The notes under the pieces were generated by a model that saw only the letters and a list, made by a program, of their open reading frames with translations, was not told where the DNA came from and searched no databases. The translations under genes and the position numbers were made by a program. Positions 47,601-56,129 of a DNA stretch of 64,000 nt are shown here, piece after piece (the stretch's first letter is position 1; each line of letters begins with the position of its first letter). The DNA is from Rapana venosa (Eukaryota; Mollusca; Gastropoda; Neogastropoda; Muricidae). Location: NCBI GenBank assembly GCA_028751875.1, contig CM054134.1:51339293-51403292 (forward strand). Direction: 5' to 3'.

Positions 47601-47838
47601 ACTTGAGAATGAATGTGCCACTCACACACAAGTCTTGCTTCCATTTGATCACATTTTACGGAGGTAAAAAGCTTTTAAGGTCTAATTATGCGCCATACTG
47701 TCACTGATTATCATCGAATCCACGCCCCATTTTCGCTTATCATCATCCAATCTGTTTATAAATGCAACAATGACCAACCGAAAGGCAACTACTAACTAAA
47801 CAATGTCGAACTATCCATTCATACCTGGGCCTGTTCAT
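41410..47838 (-). CDS. Two-domain hot-dog-fold thioesterase-like protein (acyl-ACP thioesterase-like), six coding exons
   Basis: Coding exons are 47838-47825, 46263-46151, 45207-45023, 44169-43945, 43327-43154 and 41610-41410. They total 912 bases, giving 303 residues, and all splice phases agree. The N-terminal half (about 20-175) contains IHYSHLSFCDFGRTECFDHW and looks like a first hot-dog domain. The C-terminal half carries DTDFNWHTNQ at 195-204, which fits the D-x-N-x-H-x-N signature of plant and bacterial Fat acyl-ACP thioesterases. Glu-Cys at 246-247 sits where those enzymes have their proposed Cys. No transit peptide, signal peptide or membrane segment is visible, so it is probably cytosolic. 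I infer hydrolysis of an acyl thioester; the substrate is unknown, and I recognise no vertebrate orthologue. An in-frame TGA lies 18 bases upstream of the chosen ATG, which supports the start. Confidence 0.82.
42112..42290 (+). mobile_element. 5'-truncated SINE A/Y
   Basis: gagaacatcctgcgcacatg, gagtaggccattgtgtgctg, gactggattttaaaaaa, AAGCAC-atag-GTGCTT stem-loop, attatcctcgaaataaaag and a short (AAAT)n tail. Confidence 0.82.
42898..43068 (-). mobile_element. tRNA-like SINE fragment
   Basis: Minus strand: ggatcagtggtccaaag (A-box-like), ccgggtttgaagtg (B-box-like), then ccccattcactac and ggtcccgtgtg. A related fragment lies at 30264-30345. Confidence 0.55.
43154..43327 (-). CDS. Thioesterase-like gene, exon 5 with N-x-H motif
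   Basis: The acceptor is ggtccccag. A phase-0 donor gtcagt at 43153 was preferred over a GT four bases further on (gtatac at 43149), because only the former keeps frame with exon 6. It encodes FCHKREVMATDTDFNWHTNQ and SYVRFCCDAAQAAL. Confidence 0.85.
43945..44169 (-). CDS. Thioesterase-like gene, exon 4
   Basis: The acceptor is cacacacag and the donor gtgaac. Its 75 codons are phase 0 on both sides. It encodes the outer strands of the first domain (SLATALCKFVLVDRNTRRPV) and the inter-domain linker. Confidence 0.86.
44274..44612 (-). mobile_element. SINE A/X in thioesterase-gene intron
   Basis: Tail X (gagctccaagcttcacc, tctgacttcagagatg, tagacat) is followed by reversed head A body (gcatgcaatggtctactctt, tttacagtctcatc, gctaactccaggggaaaa). 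Confidence 0.78.
44633..44666. repeat. (AT)n microsatellite
   Basis: Sixteen AT repeats preceded by gtacat. Confidence 0.95.
45023..45207 (-). CDS. Thioesterase-like gene, exon 3
   Basis: The acceptor is ctgtttcag. The donor is gtcagc, a less common donor with the required GT. It encodes ECFDHWKIAKVLEAGRQFAM through VTTVFPYK and ends in phase 0. Confidence 0.85.
45515..45836 (-). mobile_element. Near full-length SINE, head A with tail Y, in intron
   Basis: Minus strand: gatagcctggtggttagagt (A box), ctgacccaggtttgaatctc (B box), gagttaacatca, aactgaagttctg, ttccgcttttcgg, then ggatgtaaaaaagcac with the stem-loop. Confidence 0.88.
46151..46263 (-). CDS. Thioesterase-like gene, exon 2
   Basis: The acceptor is ggttgcag and the donor gtgaaa. 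It encodes PREVMILTKPQEVEVAP and then the start of the first hot-dog half (IHYSHLSFCDFGRT). It ends with one base of a Glu codon. Confidence 0.85.
46304..46412. repeat. (TG)n/(TGAG)n imperfect repeat
   Basis: Alternating tgtg and gtgagtgagtg blocks just 5' of thioesterase exon 2 on the coding strand. Confidence 0.9.
46793..47137 (+). mobile_element. Full-length reference copy of SINE A/Y
   Basis: The order is gatagcctagtggttagaac (A box), gacctgggttcgattcct (B box), tcccctggagttaacatcag, tccttcggatgagactataa, actgaggccccgtg, cttgcgcacatgttaaa, gcattgtgtgccggtgggaa, cagaatttacaaaactgcat, gaatggatgtaaaaaagcac, AAGCAC-agaa-GTGCTT hairpin and attatcctcc, with an A-rich end. Confidence 0.92.
47228..47550. 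repeat. Several (GT)n/(GC)n alternating tracts
   Basis: Tracts at 47228-47330 and 47425-47548 have gtgcgcgcg-type alternating purine-pyrimidine runs. They lie in the first intron of the thioesterase-like gene. Confidence 0.9.
47825..47838 (-). CDS. Thioesterase-like gene, first coding exon
   Basis: ATG at 47838-47836 encodes MNRP plus AG of a split Arg codon; the donor is gtatga. The upstream in-frame TGA rules out a longer N-terminus in this exon. The assignment rests on the exact phase match with the next exon. Confidence 0.65.
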
Positions 47839-48660
47839 TCTGTCCTGGTTGTGTCACCAATGCTCAGAGGAATGTTCAAATGTAAACGCAATTACTGTAA
47901 GTACTCGACTGTAATCATTAGCGATTAACTTGTTCAAGGTAAAGTTTCAACAGTCAGCCTCACAACTTGTAACTTGTGGCATTGAGCAGGCAAAAGCCAA
48001 ACACCCTCCTCTTAGGTGTCAGAGTCAAAGGTGAATCTAGATCCAGTTTTAGGCCTAATGCCTTGACCCCCTTGACCTTTGAACCTGTCAGCATATGGTT
48101 GTTTTCAAGGCCGCCCCATACTCGCGGCTGTTGCTAGAGATTGTGTATACGTGTGTGGTGTTTTTGACATTAACTCCTTCAGCCTGGGTGTGCCATCATC
48201 TAGAGAAAATCCAGATGAAATTTGAATGTTCACTTTTGAATCCGGATACGTAGAATATTCAAGCTGGGTCACTTAATTAAGACGTGGGAAGGGACGTCAG
48301 TTAGTCTTAACTGTTTTCTTTCCAAGAGAAGGTAGCGACAGTTATCTCTGAAGAGTAGGAAGCGAAAGGGGGAATTAAAACTAAAGAAAATGCATACCAC
48401 AGGCTATGACGAGAATACAGACAAGAGTTTCGTCAGAATAGACAGCATACTATAGGCCTACCAACATGCAAACATGTACCAACAGTAACTTCTCTCAAAC
48501 CGTAGGATTCCTACTAAATTGTGTACCTGACATTAACGCTGTGAAATTTTGAAAGCCATCCATTGGATAGTTCAGGAGTTAGCACTTGTTTTCTCATCAT
48601 GCTTGCGTTTTCATGTACACTAGTTCACTTTTTTTTCCATAATGGTTGATTCCTATTAAC
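47839..48660. other. Region upstream of the thioesterase-like gene, no feature recognised
   Basis: This presumably contains the 5'UTR and promoter of the thioesterase-like gene. I see no TATA-like or CpG-rich block that I would call. Confidence 0.4.
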
Positions 48661-48681
48661 TCTCTTGAGCTACATAGAAAC

Positions 48682-48682
<1 letters not shown>

Positions 48683-48717
<35 letters not shown>

Positions 48718-48726
48718 CACACACAC
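48683..48726. repeat. (CA)n microsatellite adjoining an element 3' end
   Basis: CA repeat with one CG interruption, directly next to the 3' end of the element at 48727. Confidence 0.93.
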
Positions 48727-49110
48727 TGACAATGACAAATTTTTTTTACACCCAGTCCCCACCCTTAGGGATATATATGATAATAAAATAAAGCCAATAC
48801 CAATACACTCATACAGTAAACGGGGGAAAAAAATCCACACACAAAACCCCCACAAAAATCAGCGAAAAAGAGGGAGAAAAAAGCAACAAGAAATGATAAA
48901 AAAGCAAAACAGAGCAAAACAAAAACCACAGAAACAACCAAAACAAACAAACAAACAAACAAACAAACAAAAAGCAAAGAAACCAAGAGCAAAATAAAAG
49001 CAGCAACAACAACAAGGGGAGAGGGGACAACCAATAATCCCCCGTCCAAAACAAAACAAAAAACAACCCCCCCACCCCCCTAAAAAAAACAACCCAAACA
49101 AAAAACAAAA
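48727..49110 (-). mobile_element. 3' part of a retroelement carrying tail Y-like end
   Basis: The minus strand is T/G-rich and ends with tattggtattggctttat, atccctaagggtggggactg, ggtgtaaaaaa and aatttgtcattg. The same order occurs at 54250-54648. No ORF. The end resembles tail Y of the SINEs. Confidence 0.7.
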
Positions 49111-49164
49111 AGCTTTCCATAATATAAAGGAGAACAAACCATGTAAATAGTATCACAAAGAGAG

Positions 49165-49642
49165 AGAACTCGAACTCGAAAGATTTATTCTCAAAAAGGC
49201 CATTGGCCTATACATGAAGGGGGTTTGCCAAACTGCTTAGTATTTTACTATTTTTAGTGAGAAAAATAACACACACAAAAACCAAAATGTTATTGTATAC
49301 CCACAACCACCACAATAAAAATCAGTTCCAAAAAATATGACTTAAGAAACTGAGATATCTCTTATTCTAAAGGATTTACACAAATACAAAGCAAGGTTTC
49401 GCACAATCTCAGGGTGACTAGATGCCACGAGTAGACAGAATCTAAATAAATTAGGCTGTCTACTATACTTTACCGGAATGTAATTCTGTCTTACATCTTC
49501 TAATACTGGACAGCACAGCACAAAATGAACTTCATCTTCTACTGTTTGCTTACATAATGGGCATAGCAACCTGAGGTCATCAACATCATGTTCTATATAT
49601 CTACATTTATGAACATTTATGTCTAATACACCAAGTCTAAAA

Positions 49643-49645
<3 letters not shown>
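49165..49645 (-). pseudogene. C-terminal fragment of a non-LTR retrotransposon ORF2
   Basis: The minus-strand frame reads CFRLGVLDINVHKCRYIEHD, LRLLCPLCKQTVEDEVHFVL, CCPVLEDVRQNYIPVKY and ends DISVS at 49342. The C-P-L-C ... E-x-E-x-H-F ... C-P pattern is typical of zinc-knuckle C-termini of LINE polyproteins. After the stop, gagaataaatctttcgagtt and cgagttc may be its 3' end. Confidence 0.8.

Positions 49646-49721
<76 letters not shown>
49646..49721. repeat. (GA)n microsatellite
   Basis: About 37 perfect GA repeats directly 5' (on the coding strand) of the LINE fragment. Confidence 0.97.
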
Positions 49722-49726
<5 letters not shown>

Positions 49727-50467
49727 TGAATCTTTTTTTGAATGAATGAATCTTTGTTTTTCAAGGGTAACAGAATAAGCTTAGGCATAATATTTTTCAT
49801 CCGGCCCTTGCCCTGATTAGGGACTATCAACAATACAAGGAGAAAACCCTACTACATCAACAACAACATGATTTTAAAAAGATAAGTGTATATTTAGCAA
49901 TACATAATCCGTAACTGACCCGAACATTAATGTCAAGAGATACATAGATTATAATTTTTTTGAGAAAGATATGCGTTAATTAACACATAATTCTCAAATG
50001 AATTGAACATTAACATGAAAACTGATACACTGATAATAATTAAGTAATATGGATAAAATAAAAGAGCGAGAGCGAGAGAGAGAGAGAGAGGGGCATTTTC
50101 AGGTTACATCAACATACAAATAAACCAGATATCAGATTATGACAAGGCACCCTCACTAAAACCTTTTTAATTTTTTACAAATAAAACATACTATGAATAA
50201 AAAATATCAAGTTAAGTTGCAAAATGCCAAAGAGCCTGATATAAAACAGTTTTAACAGCCCCGCCAACAACAGCATCAATACAATAATTGGAAGAGGAAA
50301 ATCAGTTTAAACTCACTCAATACATTTCCAAGAGGAATGGTATATTGATTGAAGAAGGCGAATAATATTGTATGCATTTTGGACGACTATAAAATAAAGC
50401 ACTATACAATGTATACACCAAACATTTATATAAAATAATTCATTTCATATATAAGAGGAATGAATAC

Positions 50468-50529
<62 letters not shown>

Positions 50530-50900
50530 CCAGGTTGTATGATCATCTAGATAAATGGTATGTAACAAAACACCCCCACAAACCTCTCTCACCTTAAGAT
50601 ACAGTTATTAATGATAAACAAATCAGGATATAGCCTGCAAAGAACATCGCATACAAAAAATATGTCAAGCAATTAAGTGAAAACAAAGTTAACAATTTCC
50701 AAATTGTGTAGAATACATACATACATACATACAGAGAGAGAGAGAGAGGGAGGGGAGAGAGAGATAGATAGATAGAGAGAGAGGAATAAATAAATGAGTA
50801 AAAAACAAGAATAAATGAAGCAAACAAACAGTTTAAAGGAAAGAATGAATCAAGGGATAACATAAAAATCATAATGCAGATCCCCGCTTTGGGGGTCTGT
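49722..50900. other. Low-complexity A- and GA-rich region without a recognised gene
   Basis: Contains (GA)n at 50071-50089, 50471-50522 and 50733-50783 plus AT-rich sequence. A short piece at 49755-49830 (ataagcttaggcataatatt, tttcatccggcccttg) weakly resembles tail Y. Confidence 0.6.
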
Positions 50901-50904
50901 TGAT

Positions 50905-51206
50905 GTGCATTCCCCAGCTTAATTTCCTAGAGGTAACACGCAACAACAGCAAAACAACAACAACAACACAAAATCCTTCAAACAGGGATCATCTTGGCTC
51001 AAGACTGAACTTTTGAGGGGTTTTTTGGTTTTATATATATATTTTTTTTTGGGGGGGGGGGGGGGTCTAAGAGGGTGGGGGTGTTGTTGTGAATTCGGCA
51101 GCTTAATATCCTACAGGTAACACGCAACAACAACAGGAAACAACAACAACAATAACTAGATCGTTAGAACGGGGATCATCTTGGTTTAAGACTGAACTTT
51201 TGAGGT
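50905..51206. repeat. Direct duplication, period about 188 bp
   Basis: 50917-51018 and 51105-51206 share gtaacacgcaacaac, (aac)n and gggatcatcttgg ... aagactgaacttttgagg. A T/G run separates them. Confidence 0.8.
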
Positions 51207-51436
51207 TTCCGGGAGGTTTAAGAGGGAGTGTTTGTCAAAATATTGAGGCTTGGATTAGGAATCTATTCATTTTGATCATTCAGTTGAGAGATTTGGCCGT
51301 GCCTGACTAACAGAACAGGGTTGCAGTTAACTGAGTTTGTTGAATGGTATGAAGCTGTTTCTTCTTTCTGTTTGTTTGTTTGTTTTGTTTTGTTTGTTTC
51401 TTCTTCACAGCAATTACATTTGTCTTTCATATGAGT

Positions 51437-51712
51437 GAAAATGCATTCCGCTGCTGTTAAGAGCTTGGTAGAGACAAGTCAGGCCCAGGGCATCCGGACT
51501 TCCCCGTGGAAGAGAATTGTTCTATTTTCAGTCTTTCCGGAGAAAAGGCAGGAGAATGGAGCAAAAAGGCAGAAAATAGACAAGAATGAGGTGACAGGAA
51601 GGAAAGGAACAAGACAGAAACAATGAGAGGGATAGAAAAGAGGGAATTCCTAGCACAGAATTTGCAGAAGGTGGGGATGCTACTTATACTGACAGGACCC
51701 TGGCATCCCGAA
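51437..51712 (-). repeat. Repeat F, near full length, reverse orientation
   Basis: Reads gacaagtcaggcccagggca, gaattcctagcacagaattt, gcagaaggtggggatgctac and actgacaggaccctggcatc, the reverse complement of the copy at 2543. Confidence 0.72.
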
Positions 51713-52363
51713 GGGGGTGGGGGAGGGGGGGGGGGAGCATAAAGCTGTTTCGAACTGTTTTACACGTTCTAAAATGACCAGACGCTTGGATAAATTCAAA
51801 TATAGATAGATAGATGTGTGTGTGTGTGTGTGTGTGTGTGATGGTGACTAGATTCTATATACATCCCGAAATCTGTGAAGCACTGTGGGAATTATATTTC
51901 GCTGTAGGTTTAGAAATTTTCGCGACTCGTATCTGAGTGACAGTCTTATCCCCCCCAAGAATGTTAAATTACTCGCATGTTATTTTGGGAGGTACCAGGC
52001 CAGTAGCCTTGTAAGTTAGGGGTCCACATACGTTAAATGTTAAGGCCTACATTACATTTTCTAACACACACTTTTATCCTGTTGTGTTTCCATTTTCTAT
52101 GGGTAAGAGTTTGGTGACAGCTTTGATAAGCTGCAGGATTGTTGTTTTACTCACATAAATGCACCAACACCTTTGTTGCTTTTTGTTGTTGGTTTGGTTT
52201 TACACCCCCCCTCCCCCCCCCAGGCTAGTTAAGAGAAACTACCACGAAGACATGACGGTGGCTCAACCAGGGGCCGAAACTCACTTGATTGTTTTTCATC
52301 TGAATTTTTGAGAATTATCCTTGCAATGATGAAGGGGTTGAACTTGGTTACCTGCACTTGTTT

Positions 52364-52366
<3 letters not shown>

Positions 52367-52434
<68 letters not shown>
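52367..52434. repeat. (CT)n microsatellite
   Basis: (CT)n with two single-base interruptions, immediately before the BESS-like ORF. Confidence 0.95.
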
Positions 52435-52902
52435 ATGCAACACGAAATTGACCTTGCTGATGTGTGTAGTGCATCAGACACCACTGAGGACAATTGTGAC
52501 ATTTCTCTGCAGAAGGCGGAAGAGATTGGCTGCAGTGTGGAGCTGATCAGGGACTATGTGGCAGAGCTGACAGACAGATCGCCGCAGAGAAGACTGAGGG
52601 ACACCCAGAGAAACCAGGACTTCGGCAAAGTGTTTGTTTCTGACAGTGCACCAGACACTGTTATCTGTGAAAGTGATGACTTGGTCATTCAGTTCAAGTA
52701 GACAGATAGCTCTGATGAACCAGCCGATTTCTTTTGGTTTATAAAAAAGGACATTAAATACCTGACTGAGGAAGAACGTGTCATTTTTTCCAGGCTACAG
52801 CTGAGGACTTTGGCAGATCGCAAAAGAATGAAAAAGAAGATTGATGCCAGTCTTAATGTTCTGCATGTGATCATGGGTGTTGTTCAATATCAGCTTGGAT
52901 AA
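52435..52902 (+). pseudogene. BESS-like protein fragment interrupted by one in-frame TAG
   Basis: From ATG 52435 the frame reads QHEIDLADVCSASDTTEDNC, AEEIGCSVELIRDYVAELTD, then TAG at 52699-52701. It continues in the same frame with DSSDEPADFFWFIKKDIKYL, TEEERVIFSRLQLRTLADRK and VLHVIMGVVQYQLG to TAA at 52900-52902. The DFFWFIKKDIKYLTEEERVIFSRLQLRTL-type segment, with spaced aromatics and leucines and two arginines, resembles a BESS motif, usually C-terminal to a MADF/Myb domain. No MADF domain is visible upstream. It could be a broken gene end or a transposon-associated ORF. Confidence 0.45.
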
Positions 52903-52931
52903 TTGTGATTGTGACTGCCTATTTTGGAATG

Positions 52932-53157
52932 GATGTGTGCGTGTGCGTGCGTGCGTGCGTGCGTGTGTGTGTGTGCTAGCGTGCGTGTGTGTGTGCTAGC
53001 GTGCGTGTGTGTGTGCTAGCGTGCGTGTGTGTGTTTGTGCATGTGTGTGCGAGCGTGCGCGTGTGTGTGAGTGTGTGCGAGCGTGCGCGTGTGTGTGTGT
53101 GTGCAAGCGCGCGCGCGTGTGTGTGTAAGAGAGAGCGAGCGAGCGAGCGAGCGAGCG

Positions 53158-53224
<67 letters not shown>
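52932..53224. repeat. (GT/GC)n passing into (GAGC)n and (GA)n
   Basis: gtgtgtgctagcgtgc units (52970-53030), then gcgagcgagc and a long perfect (GA)n from 53160. Confidence 0.95.
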
Positions 53225-53227
<3 letters not shown>

Positions 53228-53299
53228 TATAAACGGACTGCCGCATACGTGTCCTCGCCAGTTTCGTTTTCCTCACCTGTTTTGTGTAACAAAATAGCA

Positions 53300-53523
53300 G
53301 AAGCCAGTGGCCCTACCTGACTGAACACTTTGCTGCAATGCTGTGTCTGACTCTGGATCTCTATCTCTGTACCATGATGTGGAATCCATGCCATGAAGAT
53401 CAGTTGGGCTACAACCATATTTGTTGCTGCTGTTGTTATTGTTCAATATATGTGTTGTGCCCAGTCCCCTTCCCACTGTCCCCTTGTGAATGGGCTTCAC
53501 AGCTTAAATCACAATAAACTATT

Positions 53524-53528
<5 letters not shown>
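53300..53528 (+). other. Possible retroelement 3' end ending in AATAAACTATTGTCATTC
   Basis: Unique-looking sequence ends at cacaataaactattgtcatt and passes directly into (CT)n, like the neighbouring tail Y copies. No ORF. Confidence 0.4.

Positions 53529-53600
<72 letters not shown>
53529..53600. repeat. (CT)n microsatellite
   Basis: About 36 CT repeats directly following an element-like 3' end. Confidence 0.97.
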
Positions 53601-53601
<1 letters not shown>

Positions 53602-53604
<3 letters not shown>

Positions 53605-53694
53605 TTAAGATGTATCCCTACGGGCGAGGACTGGATGTAAAAAAGCACACGAGTGCTTATTCATTATCCTCGAAATAAAAGAATTTGTCGTCAT
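53602..53694 (+). mobile_element. Tail Y copy
   Basis: aagatgtatccctacgggcg, aggactggatgtaaaaaagc, AAGCAC-acga-GTGCTT hairpin, attatcctcgaaataaaaga and atttgtcgtc, then (CT)n. Confidence 0.8.
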
Positions 53695-53696
53695 TT

Positions 53697-53805
<109 letters not shown>

Positions 53806-54019
53806 ACCCATATTCTCTCCCTAAACGACTGTATAGTTTTAAATTTCTTCTTGGTTTGTTTCTTGTTTTTATTGTGTGGATGTATGGGTATTAAATTTAT
53901 TTCACTATCATGACATATAATTTGAAACGAGTATAATCTAAAATGAGTGTTGATGGGATCGCATACTGTTTTGGGAATTATATATTGGATATTATCTCTG
54001 AAATACTCACACACACACA

Positions 54020-54054
<35 letters not shown>

Positions 54055-54249
54055 TCTCTCACCTTTTATCGTCCTGCTTATAGTCATAGTATATCCTGAT
54101 GAAGGATTCATATTTTTATATTTCAAAACTTTATTGGGGGCTTGCCTCTGTACTTTAAATTTTAATGAGTGCCCTATTTCAATATCTTATAAATTTTGTG
54201 TTTAAAAAGTATGTGTAACCATTTGACAATGTGTAGATGTTTATCTTTA

Positions 54250-54650
54250 TGACTTATTAAGTTTGGTTGTGTTATTTTTCTTGGCTTTGTTGTTGCCCTT
54301 GCTCCTGTTGTTGTTGTTTGTCTGTTTTTCTCTTTTTTATCATCTTTTGTTGGTTTTGGTTTTTCCTTCTCTTTTGTTTGTTTGTTTTGGTTAGGGTTTT
54401 TTGGGGGTGGGGGCAGGGGTGGGGTATTCTTAGGGTTTTCTTTTAATTGCTTGCTTGGGGGGGGGGGGGGGGGTTGTTGGGGGGGGGGAGCTGTTTTGAA
54501 AAGGGTTTTTTCCCCTTGTTTTTATTGTGAGACTGTATAAGTATTGGGTTATTATTATTAAGATGTATCCCTAACGGGCGGGGACTGGATGTAAAAAAGC
54601 ACATGTGTGCTTATTCATTATCCTCGAAATAAAAGAATTTGTCATTGTCT
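54250..54650 (+). mobile_element. 3' part of a retroelement carrying tail Y
   Basis: T/G-rich body, then gtataagtattgggttatta, aagatgtatccctaacgggc, ggggactggatgtaaaaaag, AAGCAC-atgt-GTGCTT hairpin, attatcctcgaaataaaaga and atttgtcattg. Same order as the minus-strand copy at 48727. Confidence 0.75.
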
Positions 54651-54659
54651 CTCGCTGTG

Positions 54660-55409
54660 GACTTGCTGAATGCAATTGTACTTTGTATCAAGCATAGCCG
54701 GGTCTAGCGGGTAAACACTTGTTTCCCCTGTGTCGGTACTTTTTCTGTGTCCAGCAAAATCAAACATCAGGGGTCAGGTCTCACACTGAATCTTTTGGCA
54801 TTTTTATGGTTCAAGAAAACATCGGCCCTTTCCCTGTCATCCCGTCCATAAATATTGGTTTTAGATAGCCATCTTCCAAACGTAAACTTTAAAAAAACAG
54901 TGGGTCACCTGGTCATTTTGGTTTGGGGGGGGGGGGGGGGTGGGGGGGTGATTTTAAAAAGAAAACAACACGTACCTTCAAAAAAAGCGTCGTGACAGCT
55001 TAGAGGTTTTAAACTTGTGTACTTTTGTGTCACTTTTTTTTTTCTTCTTAATATTAACATGCGGACGACTTTCTTTTAACAACTAGGCCAATTTACCCTT
55101 CATGGTTATAATACTGGAATGTATTAGCGCCTAAACTTGCAAAAAAAAAAACGTAAAAAAGTTTCATCTGATTTAAGCAAAATTTTCACACCGAAAAATT
55201 TTTGATCAGCATGTGCTACTTGTAAAAGTGGCATTTGGGTTTTGCTTCCTCCATTCGTCTCAACCCCCGTTATGGTTTTCAATCTATTTAAAAAAAAAAA
55301 GAAAAGAAACAAACAAAAAAAAAACAACAACCCACCCACCCCTTTCACACAGAACAAAAAACCCAGGGGGAAAATCGTGTATGGTGAGGTTGACTTCACC
55401 CGCTCCCCC

Positions 55410-55440
<31 letters not shown>

Positions 55441-56120
55441 ACCTTTGGGTTTTTCTCCTGAAAGAAAAGACACATATTATATATTAAATATAACAACAAC
55501 AAAAATGACAACACAACAATAATAATGACGTCGACAATAATAATAAAAATATAAACAGAGATAAAAACCCCGGGGGCCCCCAACATCGATTCACACACAA
55601 AAAGCCAGCCCAACAGTATCTGAATGGCTGTGTGTTAGGGGAAAGGGTCTGTCACGGGAAGTAGTCGCCAGGCAGGGACTTTCCCATTGATCGGGGGCTT
55701 TTTCAGAATGCTTGTTGGGGGCCCTGTGCCGGGCCCGGCGGGGTTCCCCCCTCCTCTTGCGGGGGAATAATGTGGGACCGGACCAAGTTTCGCTGAATGG
55801 GCCCTGCTCGGTGAATGTGATTTTTAAATTGTGTGCGTGCGGTTTTAAAATCTGTCCCAAAACTTATTAAAGGTAAGTAGTTTGGGTATTTCCCCCCTGC
55901 CCGTTGTGGAGGATTGTTTCCGAAGTGTTTATAAGTTCTGAATAATAGATAAAGAAGTTAGATAGCAGCGTGGAGTCCGGGGGAAAAGAGAGGAAAAAAA
56001 ACCCAACCGGGGGGGGGTTTTCCCAACGATATTCTGGACCTGTGGACCAAGTAGGGAGCTAAAGCCATAAAAGAAAAAAAAAACCCAAAAACGGCCAAAG
56101 AGAAAGAACAGCAAAGGTAA
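54660..56120. other. Unassigned sequence rich in homopolymers
   Basis: No recognisable gene. Long runs of C, G and A (for example 55405-55441) and runs such as ccccgggggccccc suggest low consensus quality. The 3' part may be the 5' end of the LINE that follows. Confidence 0.5.
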
Positions 56121-56129
56121 ATAAAGAAG

